Assembly (NCBI RefSeq): GCF_905475465.1
Contig: NC_062256.1
Span: forward strand, 5,341,662-5,405,661
Length of the DNA stretch: 64,000 bases
DNA from: Pieris napi
Lineage: Eukaryota > Arthropoda > Insecta > Lepidoptera > Pieridae
Direction of reading: 5' to 3'
Of this stretch, positions 52,102 to 63,876 are shown piece by piece. The stretch's first letter is position 1; each line of letters opens with the position of its first letter. The notes beneath the pieces were generated by a model. That model was given only the letters and a program-made list of their open reading frames with translations. It did no database searches and was not told the DNA's origin. Position numbers and translations under genes: made by a program.

Positions 52102-52478
52102 TCATTTTTATATATAAATTACGTGTCACGTTGTTTGTCCGCTATGGGATCCTAAACTACCGAACCGATATCAATCAAATTTGCACACCGTGTGCAGTTT
52201 GATCTAATTTAAAAGATTGGATAGCTTACATCTCAATTTATACCCGCAATATTATTTTATTGAAAAATATTTGTTTATTATTTGATACAATTCTAACAGA
52301 TGGCGCTGTGTTAAAAGCACCAACGTTTTGCATATTAAGCTACAATTTTATGGCAAAACCACCAAAAAAGCATGGTGGTCCCCAAGACTGGTGTTCTCCT
52401 ACCGATTCCCTTGAATAGTTTGCTACTTTGTAGTATAACAAAAACCTTAGCCACAGCAACGCTTGGCCGGAATGCTAG
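52102..52478 (+). mobile_element. Helitron-like element H10
   Basis: TATATATAAATTACGTGTCA near the start, GGATAGCTTACATCTC in the middle, and CGCTTGGCCGGAATGCTAG at the end. Plus-strand member of the H8 family. Confidence 0.82.
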
Positions 52479-52503
52479 GTATTACAAAAAAAATGAATCC
52501 CTA

Positions 52504-52860
52504 TTTCCCTAGGTCACAACATAGGCGTGAACGGCTGGACCGATTTCGCTAATTATTTTTTTGTTGTGATTGTTACTGTCAGGAGAAGGTTCTTATGAAA
52601 GAAAAAATTTGAAAATTTCGCGGAAAATTTGAAAATTAAATAATACTCAACCACTATACAATTCAAACTTTTTTGATGTAACCTTATGGCGTTTGAGATA
52701 ACAGTGACAGAAGACACTGTATGAGCTAATATGTAGGTATAAAATATATAGATATATATAATTATAATTCTGCTGAACGTGTGTATGTCACTGAACTCCT
52801 CTTAAACGGTTGAACCGATTTGAATAATTTTTTTTTGTATGCGACGACCAGTCATGAAAG
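52504..52860 (+). mobile_element. Helitron-like 5' fragments
   Basis: GTGAACGGCTGGACCGATTT and later AAACGGTTGAACCGATTTG are the 5' signatures of such elements. No CTAG terminus follows either, so both look truncated. Confidence 0.5.
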
Positions 52861-55395
52861 GAGTGATTGTCAACAAGCTGTCTCATCTACCCATACACAT
52901 GTAATTTAACATTTAGAGCCAAATATCTATTCGCTTGCGGCTTGACACACCAAAATTTCGTTCAATTAATCTAACCAATATTTACAAACATTAGTTAGAT
53001 TAACAACTTTTTTTGGTCACAATAAAATGACAAGGTGATTGACTAAACTGTTTTCTTGATTGATTGGTTTATCGTAGCTTTAATGGAAAGATTCAGAATC
53101 AAGATTTAGCACGAACCAAGACTCCAAAAGATTTTTGACGTACGGGCGCCAGATCGTATGGAATCTTATCATGATTCTTTTCTAAGATCTTCTTTTAGAT
53201 TCTTGAAGCTCTGGAAGCTACTATTGCGTATAGCATTTTGCGTCTTGGGATATTAAGTTGTACTTAAGTAATTTATTGTCACAGAAGGATATTCAGTGTG
53301 GTCGAAATATCAGCCCGATTACAATATCCTGTCTATGGCACTTATTTGCTGCAAATCATTTGACACCTCGATCATTATCATCACCATCTAGATCGGGATC
53401 CAGGGATGGCGGAGCTATGCTTGAACATTAAAAAATACACGTCGAATTGATAACCTCTCCTTTTTTGAACTTTAATCAGAATCAATTACTTTTTTATTAA
53501 GTTTGGTATTTTATTTAAACGTGATACCAAAATAGGGTAAACCAAATAAGTAAAGACTGTTTAGAAATAATCAGGCGTTTAGTAACTGTTCAACACAATT
53601 TTAACCAGCCTTAAAACTCCTCTCATTGTCTCATATTAAACGAGTTTTAATATATTTCTTTAATTTGAACGGCTTTTATTGCTATGATAATATATATCAC
53701 TTATTTGCACATACAATAATCATTGAGAAACATAGAATATGTGGACTTTAAAGAAACTTTTTTATTACTATTACCTATTGGTTATGGTTATATTCTTTCA
53801 TCGTACTTTTTACGTACCACCTTCGATAATAGGTACATATATTACTGTATTACTATAATAGTACTACCTAGTATTTTAAACTAAGCTTTTGAAACCAAAT
53901 TACATTTTCCTAAACTTCTACAAGTTCTACATTTACCATAAATTTAGATTTAACCTACTAATACGGACTTCTAGCGTGATAGTGTTATTGAATTACCCGA
54001 CGAAATCATAGATTCCACGTTTTGTTAAGCAATTGTCGTTGCTATATCAAAAATATCAGGTGAATATCTAAATTAATATTACAAGAATATTACTTTACAG
54101 TTCCGCAACAAACTTTTGATGTAATCGTGAATATTAAACGGCGCCAAAGCCAAGAAAGACTATGAAGATTTTTATGTACAGAGAGAAATTTTTGATGGAA
54201 TCTCCTTATTAATTAATAAATTCATTATTGAATAATATTTAGTTTTTACTTTATTGTATAAATTGTCATTGGATTATATTATGTTTAAATAAATTATCAT
54301 ATAATAATCTCTTTACATAGGTGTTAGCTCTTAATATTTAATTAATTAAATTCTAAACATGTTTTATGAAATTAACAACTAATTTTTTATTTTCTTTTTA
54401 TAGATACAGTTAAATAAAATTTTAACAATATGAGTGGTATCATTATTTACTTTCTCAAAATTATATACTATTAAAAGTAATTAATTATTACCGAACATTC
54501 TTATCATTTCTCATTTTGTATACATACCTACATTCATAACGAAAAGAGCACATAAAATCTTTAAAAAAAAGTGTTCAAAGCGGTTTCTCACACTAACTTA
54601 AATCAGCGAACAACAATCAATAGATTTTTTGCTTATGTAATCTTTGGCGGCGATGCTTTGACAAGAGCTTAAAATTCGGCGTCCGTTTGTAAAAGCAATA
54701 ATAGGAATCGGGTTCTGTAATCTGTTGTGATTATTTGATAGGAAAATAGATTTTGCACTTGTGTGAATTATATTAGATTGACAGAACAAATGAATACGAT
54801 ATGTGTCGGTAAACAATAAACGCATGTTACGGAACTCATGTCAAGCTTCTGTCAATATCACAACAGAAAGCGCCGATATTTTTTAGCGATCTCCAATTAC
54901 ATTAAATCTATTGATGCTTTTTTGAAGTTCAAAGCTGTGTTACGTTTTCACAAACGAAATAAAATTATTATCAATAGTGTCGAAAGGAATTACATATATA
55001 CATTTAGTCTTTCCTGATTTTGGCTAGCATTATTCCACAGAAGTCTTACTAAAGGACACTTAAATATATAGTTGGAAGATCCTTCGTTGGACTTTCGGCA
55101 AAATTAAAACAATGGTCACATTTGAACCATCTCTTAAAAAACAATATAACATGTGAGTGTTTTATTGTTTTGTTCTACAAAACATGAAAGTACGTAATTT
55201 TCTATATATCAATCTGTTCACTAGTAAATAAAGGTGATACAAATATTTTAAATATGAATTTATGCATTAGAATGTTCGTCAATCAGTGCAGAATGGCTAG
55301 ATTATGATTGAAATGACAAATGAAATAAGGCATAGCACATACAATAAATTTGTCCGGAACAACGAACGGGTACCGTAGGATAGATTTATTTAAAA
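52861..55395. other. Long stretch without a gene
   Basis: AT-rich, no exon or repeat recognised. A 75-codon minus frame at 54598-54825 has no known domain. Confidence 0.4.
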
Positions 55396-55761
55396 CTAGC
55401 CGTTTCGCGCCCGCTTTGCTGGACGAATTAAAATAAATTTTATGTTTCATTATTTTATTTGTTTTCATATTTTTATTATTCTTCTTTTTAACTTCCCGCT
55501 AAGAAAATTGAAATATTTCGTAAATCGAGTTTTTGACAGATGTTGACGTTTTCACGTTCTAGGAAGTCCGTATGCATAAATTTTCATAAAAGTAAAACAG
55601 AAATAAAAAAATGAAGGAACGTTGGAATTAAAAAAAAATAGCCATAAACCATCTAGGAAAAAATTCGCATCGAATGGTTGTAGTTTCATGTCGATACGAT
55701 CAGTGGTTTAAGCGTGAAAGAGCCTCAAACGAAGACCATTTTCTTTTTATATATATATAGA
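55396..55761 (-). mobile_element. Helitron-like element H11
   Basis: On the minus strand it starts TCTATATATATATAAAAAG after A and ends GCGAAACGGCTAG before T. A family different from H1, H5 and H8. Confidence 0.7.
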
Positions 55762-55999
55762 TATAGTTCTTGTGCGGAAAGAGAACTGCCGTGGGATTTG
55801 AGGTCGCAGCAGAGTTAAATAACCCTTTTTGTTAACACTATTACGTCTTTATAATTCGCCCGTAATCATCTAGTTAGTTTACCGTGAAAAAAAAAACGAA
55901 GCATTTTAGTAAATAAGCATTATTTTACTGTAACCGTTGCGGCTCCAGGTCTAGAAATATAACTAGTAAACGACATATGTATATGAGAATTCAGCAAAC

Positions 56000-56001
<2 letters not shown>

Positions 56002-56049
<48 letters not shown>
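56002..56049. repeat. (AT)24 microsatellite
   Basis: An uninterrupted AT run, bordered by CACA and AATACC. Confidence 0.97.
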
Positions 56050-56053
<4 letters not shown>

Positions 56054-57455
56054 CCAAAATTAAAATACAAGTATTGATCTGGTAAAGTATAGCGTGTGCC
56101 TAGTAAGAGTGTTAACCAACAGTAGAAAGCCTCCAGTTCAAAGCTCGGTGGGACAATAAAGTTTTTTGTACTCAATTAACTTTAACGGCATATTATGCCT
56201 AAAAAAATAGAAAAATCTAGATACTAATACGAACTATCAACTAAAAAAACACCATATTATTTTGGACGTAATCTAATATATTTTTAAACAAACAGAAAAG
56301 GCGCCCTTTACAAACACCTGTGTTAAGCGAATGAATAACGACCTCCTTTGAAATCAGTTTCTGTGAAGTTTTTGGTTCACGGTATCATTCTTTTGCATAA
56401 GATTTATGAGTTTTATATGGCAGGTCTATAAATGCCGCACTTTTATTGGCAGCGAGACATTTACTGATTAAAGTGGGTGGATATGCGGAAGAAACGGGCT
56501 TCCTAGAATAAAAATGCGTTATTGCTTTTATAATCTGTTGTGAAGAGTTTTTATTTAATGCTGCTAGTTAATACTAATTGAGAACTGTCTAGCTTAGTGT
56601 TATTAATGTCAATTCAAGTCAAATACAGTATTTATTTAATTCATTAAAGGAATAAATTTACATTATCACTTTAATTTAAAAGTTTAAACTACTATTAAGA
56701 ACTTTATATCATCCTATTTTTAATTTAGCGTCTTTTTGATGACGGCGTGACGATTTGTCATAATGTTTTTTTATTTAATTTTTTAACAGTCAACATTTAA
56801 ATAGCTTTACCATAGCTCTCATCGGAATCTAAAGACTGATATAATATGCTTCCTTTTATTATTTATGTCAGGTAATTTCGTAACTTTATTGAACAGTGCT
56901 ATTAACAATTTAATAGATAATTACATATTAATAAAAATTATATGGAAGGTTCTGATTGCGGCTGATAGGTTAACCAGCCTTGTAATAACGTGGAAAAGAG
57001 TTTTGTTGATGTTTTATTAAAAAAAATTAATATCATTATTTTATGTCAAATTTGATCACATAATTAGGTATCTTGACGGCTTTTTACCGTTCATTTGTAT
57101 GTACAGTGATGATTACATTGTCTTAAAAACTAACAATTAATATTTAGATTACCATAGATACTCTACTTAATAACAATTGATTCTCGCATTGCCTATTCCT
57201 CAAAATATGATCAAGTTTTTACTTCAATTACAACAAGCACACATATGCGAAATGAATTTATAGATATGTCTACGTTTCGCGCGCTTTACTCGTTTGTGAT
57301 AATGAAAATGGTAAATACAAGTTATAATGACTCCATTTATGATCTTTTAAAAAGGTCCTTTTAACAGATTGTGTCGGATTTACAATAAAACTATGATGAA
57401 AGCTTACTTTTTGAACATTTTCAGCAACTCCATAATTATTTGCCTTCTCATAAAA
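56050..57455. other. Stretch without a gene
   Basis: Nothing recognised apart from a vague SINE-like piece at 56098-56170 (CCTAGTAAGAG, CCAGTTCAAAGC). Confidence 0.4.
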
Positions 57456-57751
57456 ATAAATCAGTGGCACTACAAACTGTTTAGGTCTTGGCCTAAGATT
57501 TCTGAATCTGTTTCATGATAATTTTTTCTAAATCTAATAAGCAAGTAGGTGATCAGCCTCCAGTGCCTGACTCACGCCGTCGACTTTTTGGGTTTAAGAC
57601 ATGTCGGTTTCCTCACGATGTTTTCCTTCACCGTTCGAGCAAATGTTAAATGCGCACATAGAAAGAAAGTCCATTGGTGCACAGCTAGGGATCGAACCTA
57701 CGGCCTCAGGTATGAGAGTCGCTCGCTGAAGCCACTAGGCCAACACTGCTC
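57456..57751 (-). mobile_element. SINE type 1, copy 8
   Basis: AGTGGCACTACAAACTG, CTCACGATGTTTTCCTTCAC, GGGATCGAACCTACGG and GCCACTAGGCCAACACTGCT; close to full length, inverse. Confidence 0.9.
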
Positions 57752-58470
57752 AATCACCCTTCACCTATATATTTTATTTACATTGTATATTCGCGGATGC
57801 TTGGCGAACCCATGCAACTGCATCAATACAAAGTTGTATGTATATATTGCGTTTGTAAGGAAGATGCATGGATCTAGTAATCTGTAATATATTTTTATGT
57901 TTCTTCCTATTGTTTTGTTTCATTGTGTCCATTGTAATGTTTGAAAGCAAATATTAAATAGCAAGCAAAAGCAAATATAAAATACTTATATTTAAATACA
58001 TTTTCTGCTTAAATAAAAGATAACGTGATCGCTGAGGCTCTACAGTCTACAGCCTAGCCTTGGTCGAGCAAGAACCTCCAGCAGTTTTGTGCTTAAAACA
58101 CATTATGAGGTAAATAAATTTTATATGATACATCAAAGTGCGTTAAACCCCACGGCATCCGCATAGCCGCATGCCGACTCGTGCATTTCGACATCTGAAT
58201 TACAATGTATGGAATTTACTGACTTCAACCGGTCGCTCAGTGTCCGTATCCGAGCGGAATAAGAAGCAGCCTTACCTTACTGTTAACTCTATTGTTCGGG
58301 TACACAGCGAACAATGTCTTTTCGCCCAATATGGAAGCGCGATTATGTCAACGTGTGCGCACTGTTTTTAAATAATGACCATTACTTCGTATCGAGAATT
58401 GGGACGTGAGATGCCTCTGTTAGTAGGAGAATGTTTAAACGTTTGAGCATTGAAGTACTTTTCCTTATAA
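57752..58470. other. Stretch without a gene
   Basis: A 66-codon plus frame at 58171-58371 has mixed composition but no recognisable domain. Confidence 0.4.
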
Positions 58471-58478
58471 GTTTGAAA

Positions 58479-58871
58479 TAGACTTGCAACGAGTATATTC
58501 GGCAGTATACCGAATACCGAATATTCGGCGAGGCCCCTGACCGAATAGCGGAATATTAGGCAAAAGTAGTCGGCTGGATTTTAGCGCCAAAAACTTGTAC
58601 ATACGTGATTGTTTCCATTTAATTGTTTCACACTGTGTCACATGTTACACATCAACAGAAAAAAATGCAGTTTCAACAGAAATGGATCTTTTCTTAAATA
58701 TAACAATATATCACGTCATGACAACCTGTATACATGGTGGCAAGCAAGGAAATTTGAATTTCCGTGTTTGATTAAGATTGCAGCAAAATATTTCGGTATT
58801 CGGCCGAATATAATAAAAGCAGCCGAATAGTCCGAATACCGAATAGTAACCGAATATTCGTTGCAAGTCTA
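58479..58871 (+). mobile_element. hAT deletion derivative with exact 8-bp target duplication
   Basis: GTTTGAAA flanks both sides (58471-58478 and 58872-58879). The ends TAGACTTGCAACGA are inverted repeats and are followed by CCGAATATTCGG-type palindromic words near both termini. 393 bp. It keeps a transposase remnant (next entry). Confidence 0.95.
58609..58830 (+). pseudogene. hAT transposase C-terminal remnant
   Basis: In a 73-codon frame, RHDNLYTWWQARKFEFPCL and IKIAAKYFGI match the WW...FP.L..LA..Y motif of the hAT dimerisation region. The conserved SVP(S/C)ER part that should follow is replaced by terminal sequence. The rest of the transposase is absent. It is not the same gene as 3039-4913, judging by the differing motif. 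Confidence 0.8.
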
Positions 58872-58946
58872 GTTTGAAATGATTTTAAATATCAACTAGA
58901 TGCGATAAACTATTACATTCAATTATATCGTCATTCTTCTTATACA

Positions 58947-58988
58947 GATGCTGTGTTTGTAGCCCAAAGTGACTACAAACACAGCATC
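58947..58988. repeat. Perfect 16-bp-arm hairpin
   Basis: GATGCTGTGTTTGTAG and its exact inverse around CCCAAAGTGA. Confidence 0.93.
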
Positions 58989-59134
58989 GTACTTATCGCT
59001 TAATAATAGCCAATAACAGTTACGATCCGACTCAATCTTATTAATAACACTTTTAAATGCAAATTTGCAACGATGCAGTTCTCTAAACTAAATTGAAATT
59101 GGGTGCAAAAATGCTATATTGAAGTCAACATCAG

Positions 59135-59361
59135 CCCTGCGCTTCTGTAACTCACTTTTCAAATCAGTTCTTTCAAATCATTTCAAATCAGTCGTGAAGC
59201 AGTCATTTTATGATTTGGCATTCTGAAAAGGTGGGAGCTTGTAGTTTATTGTTTATTAGAATGCCAAATCATAAAATGACTGCTTCACGACTGATTTGAG
59301 AGCGACCGCCGATGTGAAAACCGCTGTGTAAGTTCGAAAAGTGAGTTACAGAATCGCAGGG
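59135..59361. mobile_element. Foldback MITE, copy 2, with CAG on both sides
   Basis: Ends CCCTGCG; arms share CTTCTGTAACTCACTTTTC, GTCGTGAAGCAGTCATTTTA and GATTTGGCATTC with 43239-43427. CAG at 59132-59134 and 59362-59364 may be a 3-bp duplication. Confidence 0.88.
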
Positions 59362-59364
59362 CAG

Positions 59365-60013
59365 TATAGATAACACTATTAAAGAGTACCTTTGTCGGTA
59401 CTGTTTCCTAAGGGTCAAAACATTTTTGACGTATCTGACACCCGTAGGTCAAAATTGTTTTGTCGTACTTAGCAGTCTTATTCTGAGGGGCCTTAGTCAA
59501 GATGCTTTAACAGTAGTGTATGTAGAAGGTCGATAACTAAATTTGTATGAAAATGACAGTTCGTGTCGACAAATATTCATACATTACAATTCAAGATCTT
59601 AATAATGGGAATCTATCTATTCACTAAGTTAATAGATAATGTAAGATAAAAAATATGTTGTTATATTATATAAACATATTACATTATTATCTTTACAGCA
59701 ATTCGATATAAAATACAAAAATTAACGTAAGAGAGATATAATTAACCTAAAGCTTTAGATATACATACAACTGTACATTTTAAATATTTATTTATTTATG
59801 TACAGAACACATACACTATACTTACACTACTAAACCAATACGAAAAAAAAGTAAATATGTTAAAATATATAATACATACAAAAATTACACAATATCGCTA
59901 CTGTGAACTCATTATTTAATTTGTCTCACTTAAAGTAAATTAAATTTTAAAGTTCTCGTCGTTTTCCATCATTTGTAGAGTTACCATATTCTTAATTTAA
60001 GACTCAATGTTAA
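59365..60013. other. Stretch without a gene
   Basis: AT-rich; nothing recognised. Confidence 0.45.
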
Positions 60014-60015
60014 TA

Positions 60016-60614
60016 GGCCGGGAGATAGTGACACAAAAAAGTGGGTCATTTGTACCGCCGAAAATCTGCAAAATTTTTTTCGCCTCCTCCCACAGGTAAT
60101 GGCATTATCAGACTTCTATTAATGATCATACAGGGACTGTGGCAAAAAAAAATTAGGCTGGTACAAATCGTTTGGCAAAAAAAAATTGCTGATTTTCGGC
60201 GGTAAGACGGCCGTTTGGAACCGTCCGAAAAGTATGGCATGGTGATTTTCGTAAATGGCTGCACGACGATGATTAACTGTGCAAAAATTAGCCTGGTACA
60301 AATGGTTTAACTTTTTTTAATTAACGCATTCGCTTTAGAATGGCGGGCTGTAAGTCACACCGGAGAAGTATGGCATGACACTGCCGCCTCTTATTATTTT
60401 ATTGACTATCGGAATACTAGAATTTTTGTGGAACAAATCGTTTGAAAGTCGTAATTAATCCGACGAGTTCGACTAACGCCCACGCCCCACCGTTACCAGC
60501 GCTATGACCATCATTTTTCTTTTTCATTTCGTAATAAAACCCCTGAAGAATCGCCACTGACACCGCCACAACTGGTACAAATGACCTACTATTTTGTGTC
60601 ACTATCTCCCGGCC
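60016..60614. mobile_element. 599-bp TIR element flanked by TA
   Basis: GGCCGGGAGATAGTGACAC at both ends in inverse orientation; the arms match for about 45 bp (through GTCATTTGTACC). TA on both sides (60014-60015 and 60615-60616). The interior has words such as CTGGTACAAAT and AAAATTGCTGATTTTCGGCG that repeat in both orientations. The short frames inside have no transposase motif. A TA duplication suggests the Tc1/mariner group, non-autonomous; uncertain. Confidence 0.85.
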
Positions 60615-60754
60615 TATAAGATTCACTCGCAACTTAGCGCAAAGCAGGACTTCCTTGTGTCAATATGATTTGAATTGGGACTTACCGCTAGTCTAGACTC
60701 GTATATATTCGTAACAATTATCCAGAAAGGGTTGTTCCATAATATTAATCTCAT

Positions 60755-61028
60755 ATAATATGACCGAGCGGATTTACGAAAGCCGTTCAAAGTTATTACG
60801 TAATAGTGTAATTATTTCCGCATCGGTACGACTGACACTGTTTAATACGTCTGTAGGACCAGCTGAACGTTGCGTCAGCGGAAAGGTTGCGGCATTCGTG
60901 GTTACATCAAGTGTTACCAACGCCTCCCGGTTACTCAACAATAACATAGATAAATAATCCTGTTCCTTATATTGGCTAATAGGTTCCGCTGTACAAATTG
61001 TAAACGAAAGCGGAATCGATTTCACTTG
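60755..61028. other. Region with overlapping frames on both strands, function unknown
   Basis: A 65-codon plus frame (60760-60957) and an 83-codon minus frame (60774-61025) overlap in DNA of more balanced base composition than the surroundings. The minus frame reads REALVTLDVTTNAATFPLTQ, the plus frame GPAERCVSGKVAAFVVTSS. I recognise neither. A remnant of a transposon ORF is possible. Confidence 0.3.
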
Positions 61029-62029
61029 TTATTTTTAATACCCAGTTGTAGGTACTGATCTAGTAACCATTTAAACTATATGAGTAAAACAAAACAAATA
61101 GATGTAACAGTTTCCTAATGAGAGTGTTTAATCTAAAAGATGTGTGCTTATTATGGCGTATTTTGATTTAATCAATTAAAATTTCATCGAATTAGATGCT
61201 AAAAATCATAGAGAATCTATTATATTATATTATACGTATAATTTGTATTTACAATTTTCTTAACCTACTCGTACAAAGTAATAATAAAAATTATTAAAAA
61301 CAAAATTAAAACAAAGTTTTTTTTAACTTTTTAAATAGGTTTTAATTTTCTTTTCAATAATTTTTATCTATCATATTAATTTTATAATGCCTTGAAATTA
61401 TAAGACAGCGTCCACTTTGTATTTAATTAGATTAAATATGTTTTTTTTTAAATATAGTCTTAACTGTGGCTTAACGATAAGAAATTTGAAAATTGTTGTG
61501 GTTCCAAAGTCTGACACTTTGGAATCAAAAAGTCGACGTTTTAAGTTGTTTAGTTAGTAGTCAAATTGCGTTAGAATGTCTAATCTTCACTAAGACGCTT
61601 TTGTATGAAATATTAGCGTAGATACAATTATCAAGACTCCAATCGCGGCAAGCGTTAGTTCAATAACTCCTATACAACTTTTTAAATATAGGTATTCTAA
61701 GAATAGTAAAGTCGTCAATATATTTTGGTCGACGAGTCCAGTTCCGGTGTGTTCGTGGAAATGCCCATTTTCGCGGTATCACGGACAATACGGACATGTC
61801 AAGAGGAGGGAGGGGTCAGTGACCCCAAGTGTTGCCTTGCATAAGGAGTAAGGACTCTGTATTCATGTATGGTTGCTGACTCCCAAGTGGCGCGAAACTA
61901 TTTTCGACTAGTATGACATGTTAACCATTGTTTTTCGACGTTTGACATAATGAGGTCACTTACCTTTAGCGAATATTAGTTTTCAGCTATATTAGTACTC
62001 TGGGTAGGTTATTGTTATTACTATACACA
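61029..62029. other. Stretch without a gene
   Basis: AT-rich. A GC-richer island at 61735-61915 (GAGGAGGGAGGGGTCAGTGA) has no open frame of note. Confidence 0.4.
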
Positions 62030-62387
62030 AGCGGGCCGTCCCGGCTTCGCACGTGTGGACATTTATTTTTTAAACATTTTTTGTAGATATTCATATGTTA
62101 TTTAATATTGTGGAACATTTTTTTGTTCCATCATCAACCGTTTCGCAGCGCATGCGATGAAAGATATTTTATAGGCATTTTTTTACACCTTGGGTAACAT
62201 TATTGTAATTTTAGTAGGGATCCTTATTTTTTTCTTGCAATTACAATAACCTATATTAATCAGTGATAGTGTAGCATTCAAATGGTGTAAGAATTTATAA
62301 AATCGGTCCAGTACTTTTTGAGCCAATTCGTTACAAACAAACTTACATACAACTCTTTGTTATATAAGTATAGATAACTAGATGCCC
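62030..62387 (-). repeat. Interspersed repeat, Helitron- or RTE-like
   Basis: On the minus strand CTATACTTATATAACAAAG opens a piece with GTACTGGACCGATTTTATAA and a GC-rich end GAAGCCGGGACGGCCCGC. The -GGACCGATTTT- signature is shared with other such repeats. Class uncertain. Confidence 0.5.
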
Positions 62388-62665
62388 CGCGATTTTGTTT
62401 TGCCTTAATTTTTTTTTTGACTTAACCTACCTCTTTAGTAGCTAAATACCAACATATGAAATATTCTTCTATGCTACCCCATAGACACTTTTCGCTTTTC
62501 CCCAATAAAACCGTAAATTTTTCAATTTAAAAAAATCTAACATCTCTCCATAAAAACTTTCCTCAGATTTCAGGGAATGAATAATAAAAATACTCGAATT
62601 GGCCCAGTCGGATTCGAGTTAAGCGCTTAGCAACATACATTGCAAATCATTTTTATTTATATATA
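62388..62665 (-). mobile_element. Helitron-like fragment related to H5
   Basis: ACTAGATGCCCCGCG at the plus left end; GAGTTAAGCGCTTAGCAACA and CAAATCATTTTTATTTATAT at the right, as in H5. Confidence 0.55.
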
Positions 62666-63089
62666 AATTATGAAAAGATTGTCCGAAGGCAAAGATAATA
62701 ATTTTATTACTAAATAGTTTTTTCATTAACGTAAAGTTGATGTGTCTGGCACTGGTGTAAGTAAAAAAACTGTATCGTCACCTTTACCTGCTTGGTACCT
62801 GTTTACTTAATATCTTCATAGACATAGGTGATCAGCCTTCTGTGCCTGACACAATTTGTGGAGTATTGAACATTCGATTCCCTTTGATGTTCTCCTTTTT
62901 TATAACTGTAGTAACACCTTACGCGTTTTCGCCGGTCATTTAGACATGGCTCACAAAAAGAAATTGTTTTGCATTAAAAATATTGTACATATTTTAAAGA
63001 CCTTTTCTGAACTGAGACACATTTTGGAAGTAAAATATTAAGAGTTTTTGTAGGCTACTCCTATTTTTACACGCTTTAAAGCTTCACCT

Positions 63090-63112
63090 GTATGTATGTA
63101 TGTATGTATGTA
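63090..63112. repeat. (GTAT)n microsatellite
   Basis: About six GTAT units directly before the ACCGACTCCTTCGG repeat, a microsatellite-linked repeat border. Confidence 0.95.
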
Positions 63113-63510
63113 ACCGACTCCTTCGGACTCGATTTTGACCCACTTTAAACGGACAGATTTAATTCAAACTTTGTACACTTATAAAGAATCAGCGACAATA
63201 TAATAATTTCAAAGGTTTATCTCGAAAAAACATTGAATTTTTTTAAGTCCACAAAGCAATACGATTAAATTGAGACAACACGTATTGCTGCTAGGACTAA
63301 AAAGTGGAAAATAAATATATTTAAAAAAAACACGCTTTTAAAGCACTACTCAAACTATGCTCAACACAGTTGCTCGAAATGGCACAGAGCGCCCCACGCT
63401 TTTTCACAATAATACCAGTATTTTTTGTTCATTACCATTTTCAGCCTAAATTAGGAATTATTTTTCACTTTTTAGTTTGATGTGCTTTAAAAGCGTGTTT
63501 TATAGTTTTT
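63113..63510. repeat. Dispersed repeat with GTATGT border, copy 2 (rearranged)
   Basis: ACCGACTCCTTCGGACTCG to AATTCAAACTTTG is direct relative to 19255-19330. From CCCACGCTTTTTCACAATAA to AAAAGCGTGTTTT it is the inverse of 19400-19512. The copy therefore has a head-to-head arrangement. Confidence 0.8.
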
Positions 63511-63876
63511 TTTAAGTATATTCATTTATTTAGAATAAATGTTATGGAAGAATTACGAAGAAAAAATCGTTTGTAATAAAAATATTATCCTTTTCTGTGA
63601 AATTGATTTGAGCGTCTATACATAGTTCCATGTTGTCTGTGGTATCAGTATGCGGCAGGCGGCGTGGCTTCCTGCTGGCCGCGATCCCGGTCACTATGGT
63701 TATTTAATTGTATAATTTGACGTGAGGTTGGCAACTGAAATCACATTAAAAACATCTTAAATCCAAACACGAAATAGCCGCTTGTTTTAGTAAAGATTAC
63801 TGTAGAAATATTGTGTAGGATCAATTTGTACTTTAATCTTAACATATTAATAACGGTCACTTGCTAAATTAGGAAG

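Noticed and set aside
54598..54825. 75-codon minus frame as a small gene
   Set aside because: No domain, no supporting promoter or splice signals, AT-rich context.
56098..56170. Degenerate SINE or tRNA head (CCTAGTAAGAG, CCAGTTCAAAGC)
   Set aside because: The boxes are too weak and no body of either SINE family is attached.
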